DNA from: Algoriphagus sp.
Lineage (GTDB): Bacteria > Bacteroidota > Bacteroidia > Cytophagales > Cyclobacteriaceae
NCBI RefSeq assembly: GCF_024305035.1
Contig: NZ_JAMWZB010000002.1
Span: forward strand, 45,404 to 109,403
Reading direction: 5' to 3'
Length of the DNA stretch: 64,000 nucleotides
Below the pieces are notes generated by a model. It ran no database searches. It saw only the letters and a list, made by a program, of their open reading frames with translations, and was not told where the DNA came from. A program made the position numbers and the translations under genes. Each line of letters opens with the position of its first letter. Positions within the stretch are counted from its first letter, which is position 1. This document shows positions 17,487 through 27,264 of the stretch, one piece after another.

Positions 17487-19088
17487 ATGAAAAAAATAAT
17501 TTTAAACCCCAAATGTCTGGTAGCCTTTCTTGTCCTGACAGTCATGTCATGTACAGATCTAACCGAAAGACCCTATGATGTATTGGTTGAAAGTGATTTG
17601 GGCGGTGACGCTGAAACACTCAGTGCATTGTCTGCTCCGGTCTATACCCGATTAACCGATGTGCTGTATGGATGGCATGGGTACTTTGACTTAATTGAAG
17701 AGAGTTCCGATGCCATCGTGACCCCAGCAAGACCGAATGGATGGGTAGATGGTGGCACTTACCGGAATCTTCATATGCATAATTGGAATGCATTTCAATC
17801 CCAATCCAGTGGACTTTGGAATAGAGTGTATGGTGCATTGAATGTTTTGAATAATTCATTGCTCAACTACCAAAATCTGGAGGGGGAAAATATTCCTGCA
17901 CTGATCAGTGAATTGAGGGCTTTGCGAGGATTTTACTATTACTTATTATTGGATGCTTTCGGAAATGTGCCCATTGTAACCGAAGAGACCTTGCTCAATC
18001 CAGAGGAACTTCCCACACAGTCCACGCGAAGAGAAGTATATGATTTTATTGAAAGTGAATTACTGGCAGTCATGGAAACGATTCCTGAGACCAAAGTTTA
18101 TGGAAAAATGAATAAGTGGGCTGCAAAAATGGTTCTAGCCAAGATTTACCTGAATTCTGAGGTTTATATAGGAGAAGCCCGATATCAGGATGCTATTTCC
18201 CAGGTAGATGATATCATTAACTCTGGACTCTATACCCTAGAATCAAATTACCATAACAATTTCGCAACCGATAATGAGTCTTCATCTGAGCAGATATTTT
18301 CTGTAATATTTGATGAAACCCGTGCGGGGTGGTTCCATTACCATTGGAAAACCCTTCACCCGGCAAGTTCTGCAACCTACAATTTGGGTTCTGCTCCGTG
18401 GGGAGGAAGCGCGGCAATTCCTCAATTTGTAGATACCTATGAGCAAGGAGATGATCGATATAACATCTGGATTAGAGGGCCTCAGTTTTCTTCATCTGGA
18501 GAGCCCATTTACAATTCCATGGATCCTACACTCCGGGATACTCAATTGAACTACCAAAATACGATGGGTAGCGTCGACGGTACCAGAGAGTATGAAGGGT
18601 TTCGAGTGGGTAAATATGAGATTAGAGTAGGAACGGTAGGCCCTTTGAGTAATGATGTTCCTTTCTTCAGGTATGCGGATGCACTGATGATAAAAGCAGA
18701 GTCCTTGTTGAGAACAGGCAATGCCGATGCAGCTGCTCAATTAGTTACTGAAGTTAGAATGAGATCTTTTGATGATCCTGCCGATGCCATGGTGACTGGA
18801 CAAGATTTGATGCAAGGAAGCCGTTATCAGTACGGTAATTACGAAGATGGGGAAGTTATAGACCTGGAAGGGGGAGACGATATTGAGTTTGGAAGATTTT
18901 TGGATGAACTCGGGTACGAGTTTGCTGCTGAGTTCCATAGAAGACAGGATCTAATTCGATTTGGAGTTTACACGACAAAATCTTGGTTTAGTCATAGACC
19001 AAATGGAGACCACCGTACGATCTTTCCAATCCCTCAATCGGCAATTGATGCCAATCCCAATTTAACGCAGAATCCCGGATATAATTAA
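17487..19088 (+). CDS. SusD/RagB-like surface glycan-binding lipoprotein
   Basis: A 533-aa lipoprotein. The signal ends at a lipobox (LTVMSC, Cys about 22), followed by the alpha-helical SusD N-domain with TPR-like helices (ALISELRALRGFYYYLLLDAFGNVPIVTE, about 130-165) and the C-terminal domain ending in DLIRFGVYTTKSWF and TIFPIPQSAIDANPNLTQNPGYN, the family's usual tail. It forms the hinged lid of the SusC barrel and binds the substrate. A terminator follows, so the S9 peptidase and GH146-like genes downstream depend on read-through or an own promoter. Confidence 0.95.
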   Translation: MKKIILNPKCLVAFLVLTVMSCTDLTERPYDVLVESDLGGDAETLSALSAPVYTRLTDVLYGWHGYFDLIEESSDAIVTPARPNGWVDGGTYRNLHMHNWNAFQSQSSGLWNRVYGALNVLNNSLLNYQNLEGENIPALISELRALRGFYYYLLLDAFGNVPIVTEETLLNPEELPTQSTRREVYDFIESELLAVMETIPETKVYGKMNKWAAKMVLAKIYLNSEVYIGEARYQDAISQVDDIINSGLYTLESNYHNNFATDNESSSEQIFSVIFDETRAGWFHYHWKTLHPASSATYNLGSAPWGGSAAIPQFVDTYEQGDDRYNIWIRGPQFSSSGEPIYNSMDPTLRDTQLNYQNTMGSVDGTREYEGFRVGKYEIRVGTVGPLSNDVPFFRYADALMIKAESLLRTGNADAAAQLVTEVRMRSFDDPADAMVTGQDLMQGSRYQYGNYEDGEVIDLEGGDDIEFGRFLDELGYEFAAEFHRRQDLIRFGVYTTKSWFSHRPNGDHRTIFPIPQSAIDANPNLTQNPGYN

Positions 19089-19104
19089 TTGAGTTGAATC
19101 TAAT

Positions 19105-19145
19105 AAGGTATACCCGGTAAGTTATTTTGCCGGGTATCCTTTTTT
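19105..19145 (+). terminator. Terminator after susD
   Basis: The stem AAGG(T)ATACCCGG (19105-19117) pairs with CCGGGTATCCTT (19130-19141) with one bulged T, followed by a T-run. It could lower expression of downstream genes relative to susCD. Confidence 0.75.
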
Positions 19146-19175
19146 AAATTCCAAAGCCCTTCAATACTAGTTGAC

Positions 19176-21422
19176 ATGTTTAAATTTCAAATCGGTTCTA
19201 ATCTCCTCTTGATTCATTTTTTTGTCTATTTCGGATGGATAGCTCCCAGTCATGGCCAAGGTAAGCTCGAAGATTATACGCGTGCTGCTCTTCTAAAGGA
19301 TGAATTGGGTAAAGTATACCATGCCCCAAGTTCTTTTGTCTGGACGGAAGACGGGGCCTATTTTTGGTATACTAAACTCACCCCGGCGGGAAGAGAATAT
19401 TGGAAAATGGAGTCAAGCTCCAATCAGAAGTCTCCCCTTTTTGAATCATCCTTACTAGCCAAATTATTGATTGAAAATGGAGTAAAAGAAATTAAAGAAG
19501 ATGAGCTGTATATCCAAATTCGAAAATATGATCCTAAAATGAATCGGATAGATTTTCAAAGAGATGGCTATGAATGGGCTTATTATGTGGATAAAAACGA
19601 ATTGATCAAGGGAGAGGAAATTGAAGAAAAACCCCAAAAATACTGGGGAAGTCAACCGAATGATTTGAACGGAAATCCGGTAGTTTCTCCGGATAAGACT
19701 AAGACAGTTTTGATTAGATCAGGCAACCTCTTTTTGGAAGAGGATGGCCAAATAAAACAATTGACATTTGATGGGGCGCCAGGAGAATATTATTCCGAGG
19801 GGATTCAGTGGTCTCCGGATGGTAAAAAATTGGCTGTGATCAAGACTCGTCCGGCTGAAGTTCGAAAATTGACTCTGTTGGAATCTTCTCCAATGGATCA
19901 GCTTCAGCCCAGGTTAATCGAGCGGGATTACCGCAAACCTGGAGATGCCCTTCCCATTCGGATTCCCGTTTTAATCAATTTGGAAGCAAATACTCAAGTT
20001 GAAGTCCCGATGGATCTGATTCCAGAACAGTATTCTGTAGGAAGAATTTCTTGGAGAGAAGACAGTAGCGCTTTTACCTTCGAATACAATCAGCGAGGCC
20101 ATCAGGTCTTTAGTGTGATTGAGGTAAACTCCGATGGCTCCACGCGTGAACTGATCAGAGAAGTAAGTCCGACCTTCATTGATTACAGTGGTAAGTATTT
20201 TCGAAGGGATTTAGCAGATGGAAAAGAAATTATTTGGTCCTCAGAAAGAAATGGATTTCGCCACCTGTATTTGATGGATGGCCAAACTGGGGAAGTCAAA
20301 AATCCGATTACCAAAGGGAATTGGGTAGTCAGAGAAGTGCTCCATGTAGATGAGCAAAATCGAAAAGTTTATTTGATGGCCAATGGTTTAAACAAGGGAG
20401 AGGATCCCTATCACACTCACCTGTGCACCGTAAATTTTGACGGAAGTGATTTTACAGTACATACTAAGGAAAATGCAAATTATCAAATTACCTTTTCGCC
20501 AGACCGAAGCAAATTTGTAGCCACGCTTAGTAGGCAGGATTTGGCTCCGGTTTCCAAGCTTTTCTCCTTTGATGAAAAGGGAAAAGCCAAAGAACAGGTT
20601 TTGATTGAAAAGGCTGACATTTCCGAATTGACTGCTGCCGGTTGGCAAGCTCCTGAAATTTTTTCAGCGAAAGGAAGAGATGGTCAAACCGATATTTGGG
20701 GGTTGATTATCAAACCCACGAATTTGGATCCATCCAAAAAATATCCAGTCATCGAATACATCTATGCAGGTCCACACAGTTCTCATGTCCCAAAAAACTT
20801 CCGGCCTAATTATAATGGATTAAATGAATTGGCCGAATTGGGATTTATTGTTGTCCAAATAGATGGTATGGGGACCTCCAACCGATCTAAGGCATTTCAT
20901 GATGTGGCTTATCAAAACTTGAAAGATGCTGGATTTCCGGATCGTAAACTTTGGATTAAAGCTGCAGCTCAATCCCGTTCTTACATGGATATCAATCGAG
21001 TAGGGATATTTGGTACCTCGGCGGGCGGACAAAGTTCTGCAGGTGCGCTAATATTTCATCATGATTTTTACAAAGTGGCTGTGTCCGCCTCAGGATGTCA
21101 TGATAATCGAATGGATAAAATATGGTGGAATGAACAGTGGATGGGAAAGCTAGGTCCGCATTATTTAGCGAGTAGCAATACGGTAAACGCGCATAAGTTG
21201 GAAGGAAAGTTAATGTTGATCGTGGGTGAATTGGATGATAATGTTGACCCCGCTTCTACTTTTCAGTTTGCAGATGTCTTGGTGAAAGAAATGAAGGATT
21301 TTGAACTCATCTACCTCCCCGGTGCCGGTCATACCTCAGGTGGAGCTTATGGGGAACGAAAGCGACGGGATTTTTTCGTCAAAAATTTATGGGGGGTTGA
21401 TCCTCCCGCTTGGGACAATTAA
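19176..21422 (+). CDS. Exported S9 family prolyl peptidase (DPP-IV like)
   Basis: A 748-aa serine peptidase of the prolyl oligopeptidase/dipeptidyl peptidase IV class. The signal peptide ends near residue 29 (SHGQG). An N-terminal beta-propeller (about 70-500, PD40-like WSPDGKKLAVI) precedes the alpha/beta-hydrolase domain with nucleophile S615 (GTSAGGQS), an Asp in GELDDNVDP (about 687-691) and H719 (GAGHTSGG). DPP-IV type enzymes cleave after Pro (or Ala) at peptide N-termini. A peptidase in an arabinose-regulated glycan locus is unusual; it would fit release of Pro- or Hyp-rich peptides from arabinosylated plant glycoproteins. The gene is 60 bp from the following GH146-like gene. Confidence 0.88.
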   Translation: MFKFQIGSNLLLIHFFVYFGWIAPSHGQGKLEDYTRAALLKDELGKVYHAPSSFVWTEDGAYFWYTKLTPAGREYWKMESSSNQKSPLFESSLLAKLLIENGVKEIKEDELYIQIRKYDPKMNRIDFQRDGYEWAYYVDKNELIKGEEIEEKPQKYWGSQPNDLNGNPVVSPDKTKTVLIRSGNLFLEEDGQIKQLTFDGAPGEYYSEGIQWSPDGKKLAVIKTRPAEVRKLTLLESSPMDQLQPRLIERDYRKPGDALPIRIPVLINLEANTQVEVPMDLIPEQYSVGRISWREDSSAFTFEYNQRGHQVFSVIEVNSDGSTRELIREVSPTFIDYSGKYFRRDLADGKEIIWSSERNGFRHLYLMDGQTGEVKNPITKGNWVVREVLHVDEQNRKVYLMANGLNKGEDPYHTHLCTVNFDGSDFTVHTKENANYQITFSPDRSKFVATLSRQDLAPVSKLFSFDEKGKAKEQVLIEKADISELTAAGWQAPEIFSAKGRDGQTDIWGLIIKPTNLDPSKKYPVIEYIYAGPHSSHVPKNFRPNYNGLNELAELGFIVVQIDGMGTSNRSKAFHDVAYQNLKDAGFPDRKLWIKAAAQSRSYMDINRVGIFGTSAGGQSSAGALIFHHDFYKVAVSASGCHDNRMDKIWWNEQWMGKLGPHYLASSNTVNAHKLEGKLMLIVGELDDNVDPASTFQFADVLVKEMKDFELIYLPGAGHTSGGAYGERKRRDFFVKNLWGVDPPAWDN

Positions 21423-21482
21423 GAGCAAAAGGTTGGTCCTGCGACTTGAAATAAATTAGTTGAAATAAATTAAATCCTGTAA

Positions 21483-24400
21483 ATGAAAAAGATACGAGTG
21501 GTTGTTCATGCAGTTTTACTGCTTTTCTTAATCGGCTATTGGAATACGGTGGCCCTCGCTCAGGGAGGGGATCAAATTTTGGATGGGATCGGAGAAACTG
21601 GCTTGATTGCTCGCTACCTATTTAATGGTGATACTCGGGATTGGTCTCGAAATAACCTTCATGCCAAAGTTGAGGGAGATGAGTTGAAATTTGAACGAGA
21701 CGATCGATTTGGAAATGTACTGTCTTTAGGAAATGACACAGGAGGGTATGTATCAATTCCCCCTGAGGTGTTAAATGATGTGGAGTCATTTGGCCTGTCC
21801 ACCTGGGTTTTTCTTCGATCTGCCACAAAAGATCAGCAGGTATTGGAATTACGGCTGGAGGATCAACCCATTTTAGAATTGTCCACAAGCGAAGAATCCG
21901 ATTATCAAGGATTTCAATTGGGGTTTCGTACGAGTTTCGCCGAGGATATGAAAACCTTTAAAAGTCAGGCTTTGAAACCGAATACATGGGTATTCCTGAC
22001 CCTAGTAATCGATGTTCCTTCCAAATCTTTAAGGGTTTATGGAAATAGTCAACCGCTTGGAGATCCTGTTTTACTGGGCAGTGAATTTTTGGATGGGTTT
22101 TCCTCCTGGAATTCGGAGGAACTAAGTGTTTATTTTGGTGGATCACCTGATTCCCCTAAGGCAACCTTGGATGGTTTAGTCCATGATTTACGTCTTTATA
22201 GAATTCCTTTGAATGAGAGGCAAATAGGGGGGATCTATTCTAATGCTGGGGCCACGAATCAAGCCAATGCCCAACCAACCAAAAAGGTAGAAGATGAGCT
22301 ACCCCAATTTGATCCGAATCAGCCTCAGCTCTACAATGCCTTTTTGATATCGGTATCAAATGTGGAGGTAGAAACTGGGTTGGGAGAATTACCAAGATTG
22401 CCTACCCATGTAGATGGGGTTTACCGGGATCAAGTAACCGGCCCCAAAGTTAGGGTCATATGGCCAGCGCCAAGTGATAATTCGGCGGTTCTTAAAACAG
22501 GAAGCTATACTGTAATTGGTAAAGTACCTGGTACCGATTTCCAACCCAAAGTAGTGGTATCGGTGATAGAGAAAAAGGAAAAAAATACACCTTCTTTAAA
22601 GTTGGCTACATTCGGATTGGATCAGGTAAGCCTAGATCTAGGGTTAAATCAGACCCAGACCAAGTTTATCGAAAACAGGGATAAGTTTATTCATACCCTT
22701 GCCGATACGGATCCCGATTCCTTTTTGTATATGTTTAGGCATGCCTTTGGTCAAACCCAGCCAGAAGGAGCCGAACCACTTGGGGTATGGGATAGTCAGG
22801 AAACCAAGCTAAGAGGACATGCCACAGGGCATTACCTTACCGCTATCGCTCAAGCGTATGCAGGGACGTCCTACGACCCGGAACTTCAGTCTAATTTCGC
22901 CTCAAAAATGGAATATATGGTGAATGTCCTCTATGATCTTTCCCAGCTTTCCGGGAATCCGGCAGAGGGAATGGGGGAGGCAATCGCTGATCCTAACTTA
23001 GTGCCTAAAGGACCGGGTAAATTAAGCTATGATTCAGATTTGAGCGATGAGGGAATACGACAAGATTACTGGAACTGGGGTAGGGGATTCATTAGTGCCT
23101 ACCCACCCGATCAATTCATAATGTTGGAGCAAGGAGCGAAATACGGGGGGCAAAAAAATCAAATTTGGGCACCCTATTATACCCTTCATAAGATTTTGGC
23201 TGGATTAATCGATGTATACAAGGTAAGCGAAAATGAAAAGGCCTTAGCTGTAGCCATAGGTATGGGCGATTGGGTTTATCAGCGATTGAGTGCAGTGCCT
23301 CAAGATACCTTAATATCGATGTGGAATACCTACATCGCCGGGGAATTTGGGGGAATGAATGAGACCTTGGCGACACTCTATGATATTACCGGTGATCCAA
23401 AGTTTTTGAAGACCGCTCAACTATTTGACAACATCAGCGTCTTTTTTGGAGATGCGCAATATTCACATGGACTGGCTAAAAATGTGGATACCTTCCGGGG
23501 ATTACATGCCAATCAGCATATCCCGCAAATAGTCGGAAGTCTGGAAATGTACCGAGTTTCTCAGCAGTCAGATTATTTCAAAGTTGCTGACAATTATTGG
23601 TACCGGGCGGTAAATGATTATTCCTACAGTATTGGTGGAGTAGCTGGAGCCAGGAACCCTACCAATGCCGAATGTTTTATTGCTCAACCAGCCACTTTAT
23701 ACCAGAATGGTTTTGCATCTGGAGGACAAAATGAAACCTGTGCTACCTATAATATGCTCAAGTTGACGGGTAATTTGTTCTTGTTTGATCAGAAGGCTGA
23801 ATACATGGACTACTATGAGCGAGGTTTGTATAACCATATTTTGGCCTCCGTTGCCAAAGATAGCCCAGCAAATACCTATCATGTTCCCTTAAGACCGGGT
23901 TCCATCAAGCGTTTTGGAAACGCGGAAATGAATGGTTTTACCTGTTGTAATGGTACGGCAATTGAGAGCAGTACCAAGCTTCAAAACTCCATTTATTTTA
24001 GAAGCAATGACCATGATGCATTATATGTAAACCTCTTTATTCCATCGACATTGAACTGGCAGGAAAAGGGAATCATTCTTCAACAAACGACTACTTTTCC
24101 TAACGAGGACCGAACTCGGCTTTCCATTCAAGGAGAAGGCAGGTTTGATTTACATGTGCGAATTCCATCCTGGGCAAAAAAGGGGTTTTTGGTTAAAGTT
24201 AATGGAAAAGAATTTGACCATGATTTTCAACCAGGATCCTATCTTAAATTGAGCCGTGATTGGAAGAACGGGGACTTGATTGAATTGGAAATGCCTTTTC
24301 AATTTCACTTGAGTTCAGTCATGGATCAGCCCAATATTGCTAGTTTATTTTATGGTCCGGTCTTATTGGCAGCTCAGGAATCTGAGGCCTTGCAAACTTG

Positions 24401-24551
24401 GAGAAAAATCAATTTGGATGCGGAAGATTTAGGGAAGTCTATAGAAGGTAATCCCGAGGACTTAACCTTCTTTATCGATGGAATTGAGTTTAAACCTTTT
24501 TATGAGACCTATGGCAGGCACTCGGTGTACTTGGATGTGTCCTTGAAATAA
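21483..24551 (+). CDS. Secreted beta-L-arabinofuranosidase-like protein (DUF1680, GH146/GH127) with LamG domain
   Basis: A 1022-aa exported protein. A signal peptide (1-26) is followed by a LamG/concanavalin-like domain (about 35-258), an Ig-like fold (about 285-360, KTGSYTVIGKVPGTDFQPKVVVSVIEK), and an (alpha/alpha)6 DUF1680 catalytic domain (about 370-800) with C-terminal beta-domain. Putative zinc/catalytic residues are E751 and C753 (NETCATYN) and the pair C821-C822 (FTCCNGT), matching the Glu-Cys/Cys-Cys arrangement known for GH127 (HypBA1), in which one Cys is the nucleophile. The architecture is closest to GH146. It is last in the plus-strand run and converges on a second GH127 gene. 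Confidence 0.85.
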   Translation: MKKIRVVVHAVLLLFLIGYWNTVALAQGGDQILDGIGETGLIARYLFNGDTRDWSRNNLHAKVEGDELKFERDDRFGNVLSLGNDTGGYVSIPPEVLNDVESFGLSTWVFLRSATKDQQVLELRLEDQPILELSTSEESDYQGFQLGFRTSFAEDMKTFKSQALKPNTWVFLTLVIDVPSKSLRVYGNSQPLGDPVLLGSEFLDGFSSWNSEELSVYFGGSPDSPKATLDGLVHDLRLYRIPLNERQIGGIYSNAGATNQANAQPTKKVEDELPQFDPNQPQLYNAFLISVSNVEVETGLGELPRLPTHVDGVYRDQVTGPKVRVIWPAPSDNSAVLKTGSYTVIGKVPGTDFQPKVVVSVIEKKEKNTPSLKLATFGLDQVSLDLGLNQTQTKFIENRDKFIHTLADTDPDSFLYMFRHAFGQTQPEGAEPLGVWDSQETKLRGHATGHYLTAIAQAYAGTSYDPELQSNFASKMEYMVNVLYDLSQLSGNPAEGMGEAIADPNLVPKGPGKLSYDSDLSDEGIRQDYWNWGRGFISAYPPDQFIMLEQGAKYGGQKNQIWAPYYTLHKILAGLIDVYKVSENEKALAVAIGMGDWVYQRLSAVPQDTLISMWNTYIAGEFGGMNETLATLYDITGDPKFLKTAQLFDNISVFFGDAQYSHGLAKNVDTFRGLHANQHIPQIVGSLEMYRVSQQSDYFKVADNYWYRAVNDYSYSIGGVAGARNPTNAECFIAQPATLYQNGFASGGQNETCATYNMLKLTGNLFLFDQKAEYMDYYERGLYNHILASVAKDSPANTYHVPLRPGSIKRFGNAEMNGFTCCNGTAIESSTKLQNSIYFRSNDHDALYVNLFIPSTLNWQEKGIILQQTTTFPNEDRTRLSIQGEGRFDLHVRIPSWAKKGFLVKVNGKEFDHDFQPGSYLKLSRDWKNGDLIELEMPFQFHLSSVMDQPNIASLFYGPVLLAAQESEALQTWRKINLDAEDLGKSIEGNPEDLTFFIDGIEFKPFYETYGRHSVYLDVSLK

Positions 24552-24574
24552 GAGGGGGAGTTTTAAAAAAAGTA

Positions 24575-24601
24575 GCCCCGAAAATCTAAGGTTTTCGGGG
24601 C
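24575..24601. terminator. Bidirectional terminator between the two arabinofuranosidase genes
   Basis: A perfect 10-bp stem GCCCCGAAAA (24575-24584) / TTTTCGGGGC (24592-24601), loop of 7 nt, between convergent stops at 24551 and 24618. Confidence 0.85.
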
Positions 24602-24617
24602 GTTTCCGTTTATTCGA

Positions 24618-27059
24618 TCAGTTGACTTTCCATTCCATAACCCCGCTGGCATGTTCTTTCGGTAAGGTTACCTCCAGTCTTAAAGACTGGGTCAGGACAG
24701 GGGTAAAACTTACTTTACTGAATTGATCCTTTTTAATTTCATAAGGGCTGCTTGGTTCAACTGGGACCCATTCTAGTCCATTATGATATAGGATCCGCCA
24801 TTTGGCTGGAATTCGGGTTCCTCCAAAAGGACCGTCATCAAACCAATAAACTTCAGCTTCCTTGATTTGATAGGGCTGGTCAAAATCATATTGAAGCCAT
24901 TCAGTAGTATCCTTTTTAGGCCACCAATGGTAAAATAAGATGGAATTATCATTTGAATTAGAGGGTTCCATTTGATCATTTATAGCCTTTAAAGCCTTGG
25001 TAGGGTGCGATCCACTGAGCTTACTTTTTGAAGCAATGCTTGGATTTCTGGAGGGCTTGGAGTCTTCTTCCTTGGTGGGTAACCATACTTGCATTTCACC
25101 TGGACCTCGGTGCGCCCAAGCGTAATAAGGAATCAAAGTCAATTCTTTGGGTCGGGATTCCAATTCGCCATTTTCGTTTTCAATTAATGCTTTTGCTTGA
25201 GAATGAATGGTATTGACTCCGCCTAGTAGGGCTGAATTGTATTTTACACTGAATTCAGAATCAGGCTGGAGTACTACATTCAATACTTTTTGATCTTCCT
25301 GATCGGCCCATTCTGCTGCATAAATCAATGGCCCTCTTTGTATCGCCAGTTTATCCTGATTGGTGCTAACCTGATCATGACTTTTTACCATTCGCACTGG
25401 CATGGGTAGGTTGACTGTAATCTTATCTCCTTTTTTCCAGCTTTTAGCTAAGATCGCATAGCCTTTTTCAGTTTGAAAAGAGTAGGGTTCCCCGTTCACT
25501 TGAATTTGGACAGTTTGATCAACCTTATTTGCAAATTGATATAATCCGCCTGGACTTTGATCTTGATTGGACCATCCGGGGATTCTCACTTTAATTTCGA
25601 ATTCGGCTTCTGATTCAGGATTGACTTCTATGTCGATTTTGCCTTCCCATGGATATTGGGTATTTTGTATAATATTTACTTTATTGTTTAAAATCGTAAC
25701 ATCAGCAGTAGAGCTTGCAAAGAGATTTATGAAAAGTTCATCCTCCCTGATCGCATAGAAATAGCCGGGAACAGAAGGGATAAAACGAGCTACATTGGAA
25801 GGACAGCAGGCACAAGGGAACCAGGGGCTTCGCTCATGCTGGCCGTGGGATTCCAGTGGGTTGGGGTAAAAGAATGAGTCTCCAGACATGCCCACTCCTG
25901 ATAACAAACTGTTGTATAAAGTTCGTTCGAGGACATCGTAATACTTGCCATCTCCATGGAGCATAAAGAGGCGATGGTTCCAATACACATTCCCTATTGA
26001 GGCGCATGTTTCGCAATAGGCGGCCATATTAGGTAATTCATAGGGTGCCCCAAATGCTTCTCCATGTCCAGTAGATCCTATACCACCTGTGATATACATT
26101 TTTTTGGAGACTACATCTTCCCATATGGAATTGATGGCTGTAATGTAAGCTTGGTTTTGTTTGATTGCAGCAATATCTGCCATTCCCGAGTACATGTATA
26201 CCCCGCGTACGGCATGTCCTACGGCTTCGAATTGCTCGGTAACTGGAATGTGGGATTGACTATATTCAGAACCTCCTTTTCTCGCCTCTAATAAAAACTC
26301 GGAAGTTTCCAAGTATTTTTGATTACCTGTGGCCCGGTATAATTTCGCTAATGCTAGTTCTATGATTTGATGACCAGGATAGGAAACTAATTTTTCGGAT
26401 CCAAAATCTTCGGATACCCGATCAGCAGCTTTGATGGCAATATCGATCAGAGATTTCTTGCCCGTTGCATAATAATGAGCAACTCCTGACTCAATCAAGT
26501 GGCCAATATTATAAAGTTCATGGCTTAGATCATGGGTCAATTCCCAGCGTTTTTGACCTGCCCAGGGATGAGCGTTATCTCCAAGAATAGATCTGTTTGT
26601 ATACAAATAACCATCGGGTTCCTGAGCATCACCTATTAGGGCAATCAAAGAGTCAACCTTTGCCTCTAATTTCGGATTATCTTCCATCATCAATACATAA
26701 GAAGCTCCCTCCAAAATCTTAAATACATCAGAATCATCGAAAGGGTATTCCGAACAAAAGCCACCTTCTTCCTGACCGGCGGCTATTCTGAAGTTTTTGA
26801 TTCTTCCGGTAAGCTCGGTCTGATCGAGGGTAAAGGGGATAGTGACATTTTTAGCAGTTTCCAATCTTTTGGACCAAAATTCATCCTCAAACTTGACGGA
26901 AGTGAAAATTACCGGTTGAATGGGATAGTCTTGGTCTAGGGTAATGGGCTGAGGTAAGTTTTTTACTGACTGCTTTTCTTTCCGACTACAGGATTGGTTT
27001 AGGATAAAGAACACCAGAATCAGAGGGATAGTGGGAATTAACAGGAATTTTTTTTTCAT
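24618..27059 (-). CDS. GH127 beta-L-arabinofuranosidase, lipoprotein with C-terminal discoidin-like domain
   Basis: An 813-aa lipoprotein; the signal ends at the lipobox NQSC (Cys about 25). The DUF1680 catalytic core (about 50-680) carries the GH127 zinc-cysteine site: E350 and C352 (CETCAS) and C418-C419 (CACCPSN), very near the HypBA1 positions E338, C340, C417 and C418. A C-terminal ~115 residues (about 695-813, ALKAINDQMEPSNS then WLQYDFDQPYQIKEAEVYW) look like an F5/8 discoidin or CBM32-type module. The enzyme should remove beta-1,2-linked L-arabinofuranose, as on hydroxyproline-linked arabinosides. It is transcribed from its own promoter, divergent from araB. Confidence 0.9.
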   Translation of the reverse strand: MKKKFLLIPTIPLILVFFILNQSCSRKEKQSVKNLPQPITLDQDYPIQPVIFTSVKFEDEFWSKRLETAKNVTIPFTLDQTELTGRIKNFRIAAGQEEGGFCSEYPFDDSDVFKILEGASYVLMMEDNPKLEAKVDSLIALIGDAQEPDGYLYTNRSILGDNAHPWAGQKRWELTHDLSHELYNIGHLIESGVAHYYATGKKSLIDIAIKAADRVSEDFGSEKLVSYPGHQIIELALAKLYRATGNQKYLETSEFLLEARKGGSEYSQSHIPVTEQFEAVGHAVRGVYMYSGMADIAAIKQNQAYITAINSIWEDVVSKKMYITGGIGSTGHGEAFGAPYELPNMAAYCETCASIGNVYWNHRLFMLHGDGKYYDVLERTLYNSLLSGVGMSGDSFFYPNPLESHGQHERSPWFPCACCPSNVARFIPSVPGYFYAIREDELFINLFASSTADVTILNNKVNIIQNTQYPWEGKIDIEVNPESEAEFEIKVRIPGWSNQDQSPGGLYQFANKVDQTVQIQVNGEPYSFQTEKGYAILAKSWKKGDKITVNLPMPVRMVKSHDQVSTNQDKLAIQRGPLIYAAEWADQEDQKVLNVVLQPDSEFSVKYNSALLGGVNTIHSQAKALIENENGELESRPKELTLIPYYAWAHRGPGEMQVWLPTKEEDSKPSRNPSIASKSKLSGSHPTKALKAINDQMEPSNSNDNSILFYHWWPKKDTTEWLQYDFDQPYQIKEAEVYWFDDGPFGGTRIPAKWRILYHNGLEWVPVEPSSPYEIKKDQFSKVSFTPVLTQSLRLEVTLPKEHASGVMEWKVN

Positions 27060-27128
27060 AGCTAAGAGTTTTTGTTGACCTGAATGATTTTGGGCTTGAT
27101 AGCCTACTGGAATTAGAGGTTTTTTAAT

Positions 27129-27147
27129 AAATGTATAAATTACACTA
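27129..27147 (-). promoter_or_regulatory. Proposed AraR operator 4 (GH127 gene)
   Basis: On the minus strand, TAGTGT-N7-ACATTT, 19 bp, ending 70 bp from the GH127 start. TACATTTA at its promoter-proximal side resembles a -7 element, as in operator 2. Confidence 0.6.
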
Positions 27148-27245
27148 AATATAAATTTTTTTTCTCATTCATTCCGCAATCGATTCCGAACTTTTAAAAA
27201 AAAATAGCCCTTTAAAGATCCATCTTGAAGATTATTTAAATTTTA

Positions 27246-27264
27246 TAGTGTATTTTTAACACTA
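27246..27264 (+). promoter_or_regulatory. Proposed AraR operator 5 (araB-araD-galM)
   Basis: The best site: TAGTGT-N7-ACACTA, perfect 6-bp arms extended to TATAGTGT/ACACTATA, within the araB/GH127 divergent region. TATTTTTG at 27294-27301 fits the -7 consensus TAnnTTTG and lies 30 bp downstream, so this site may also act from an upstream position. Confidence 0.65.
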
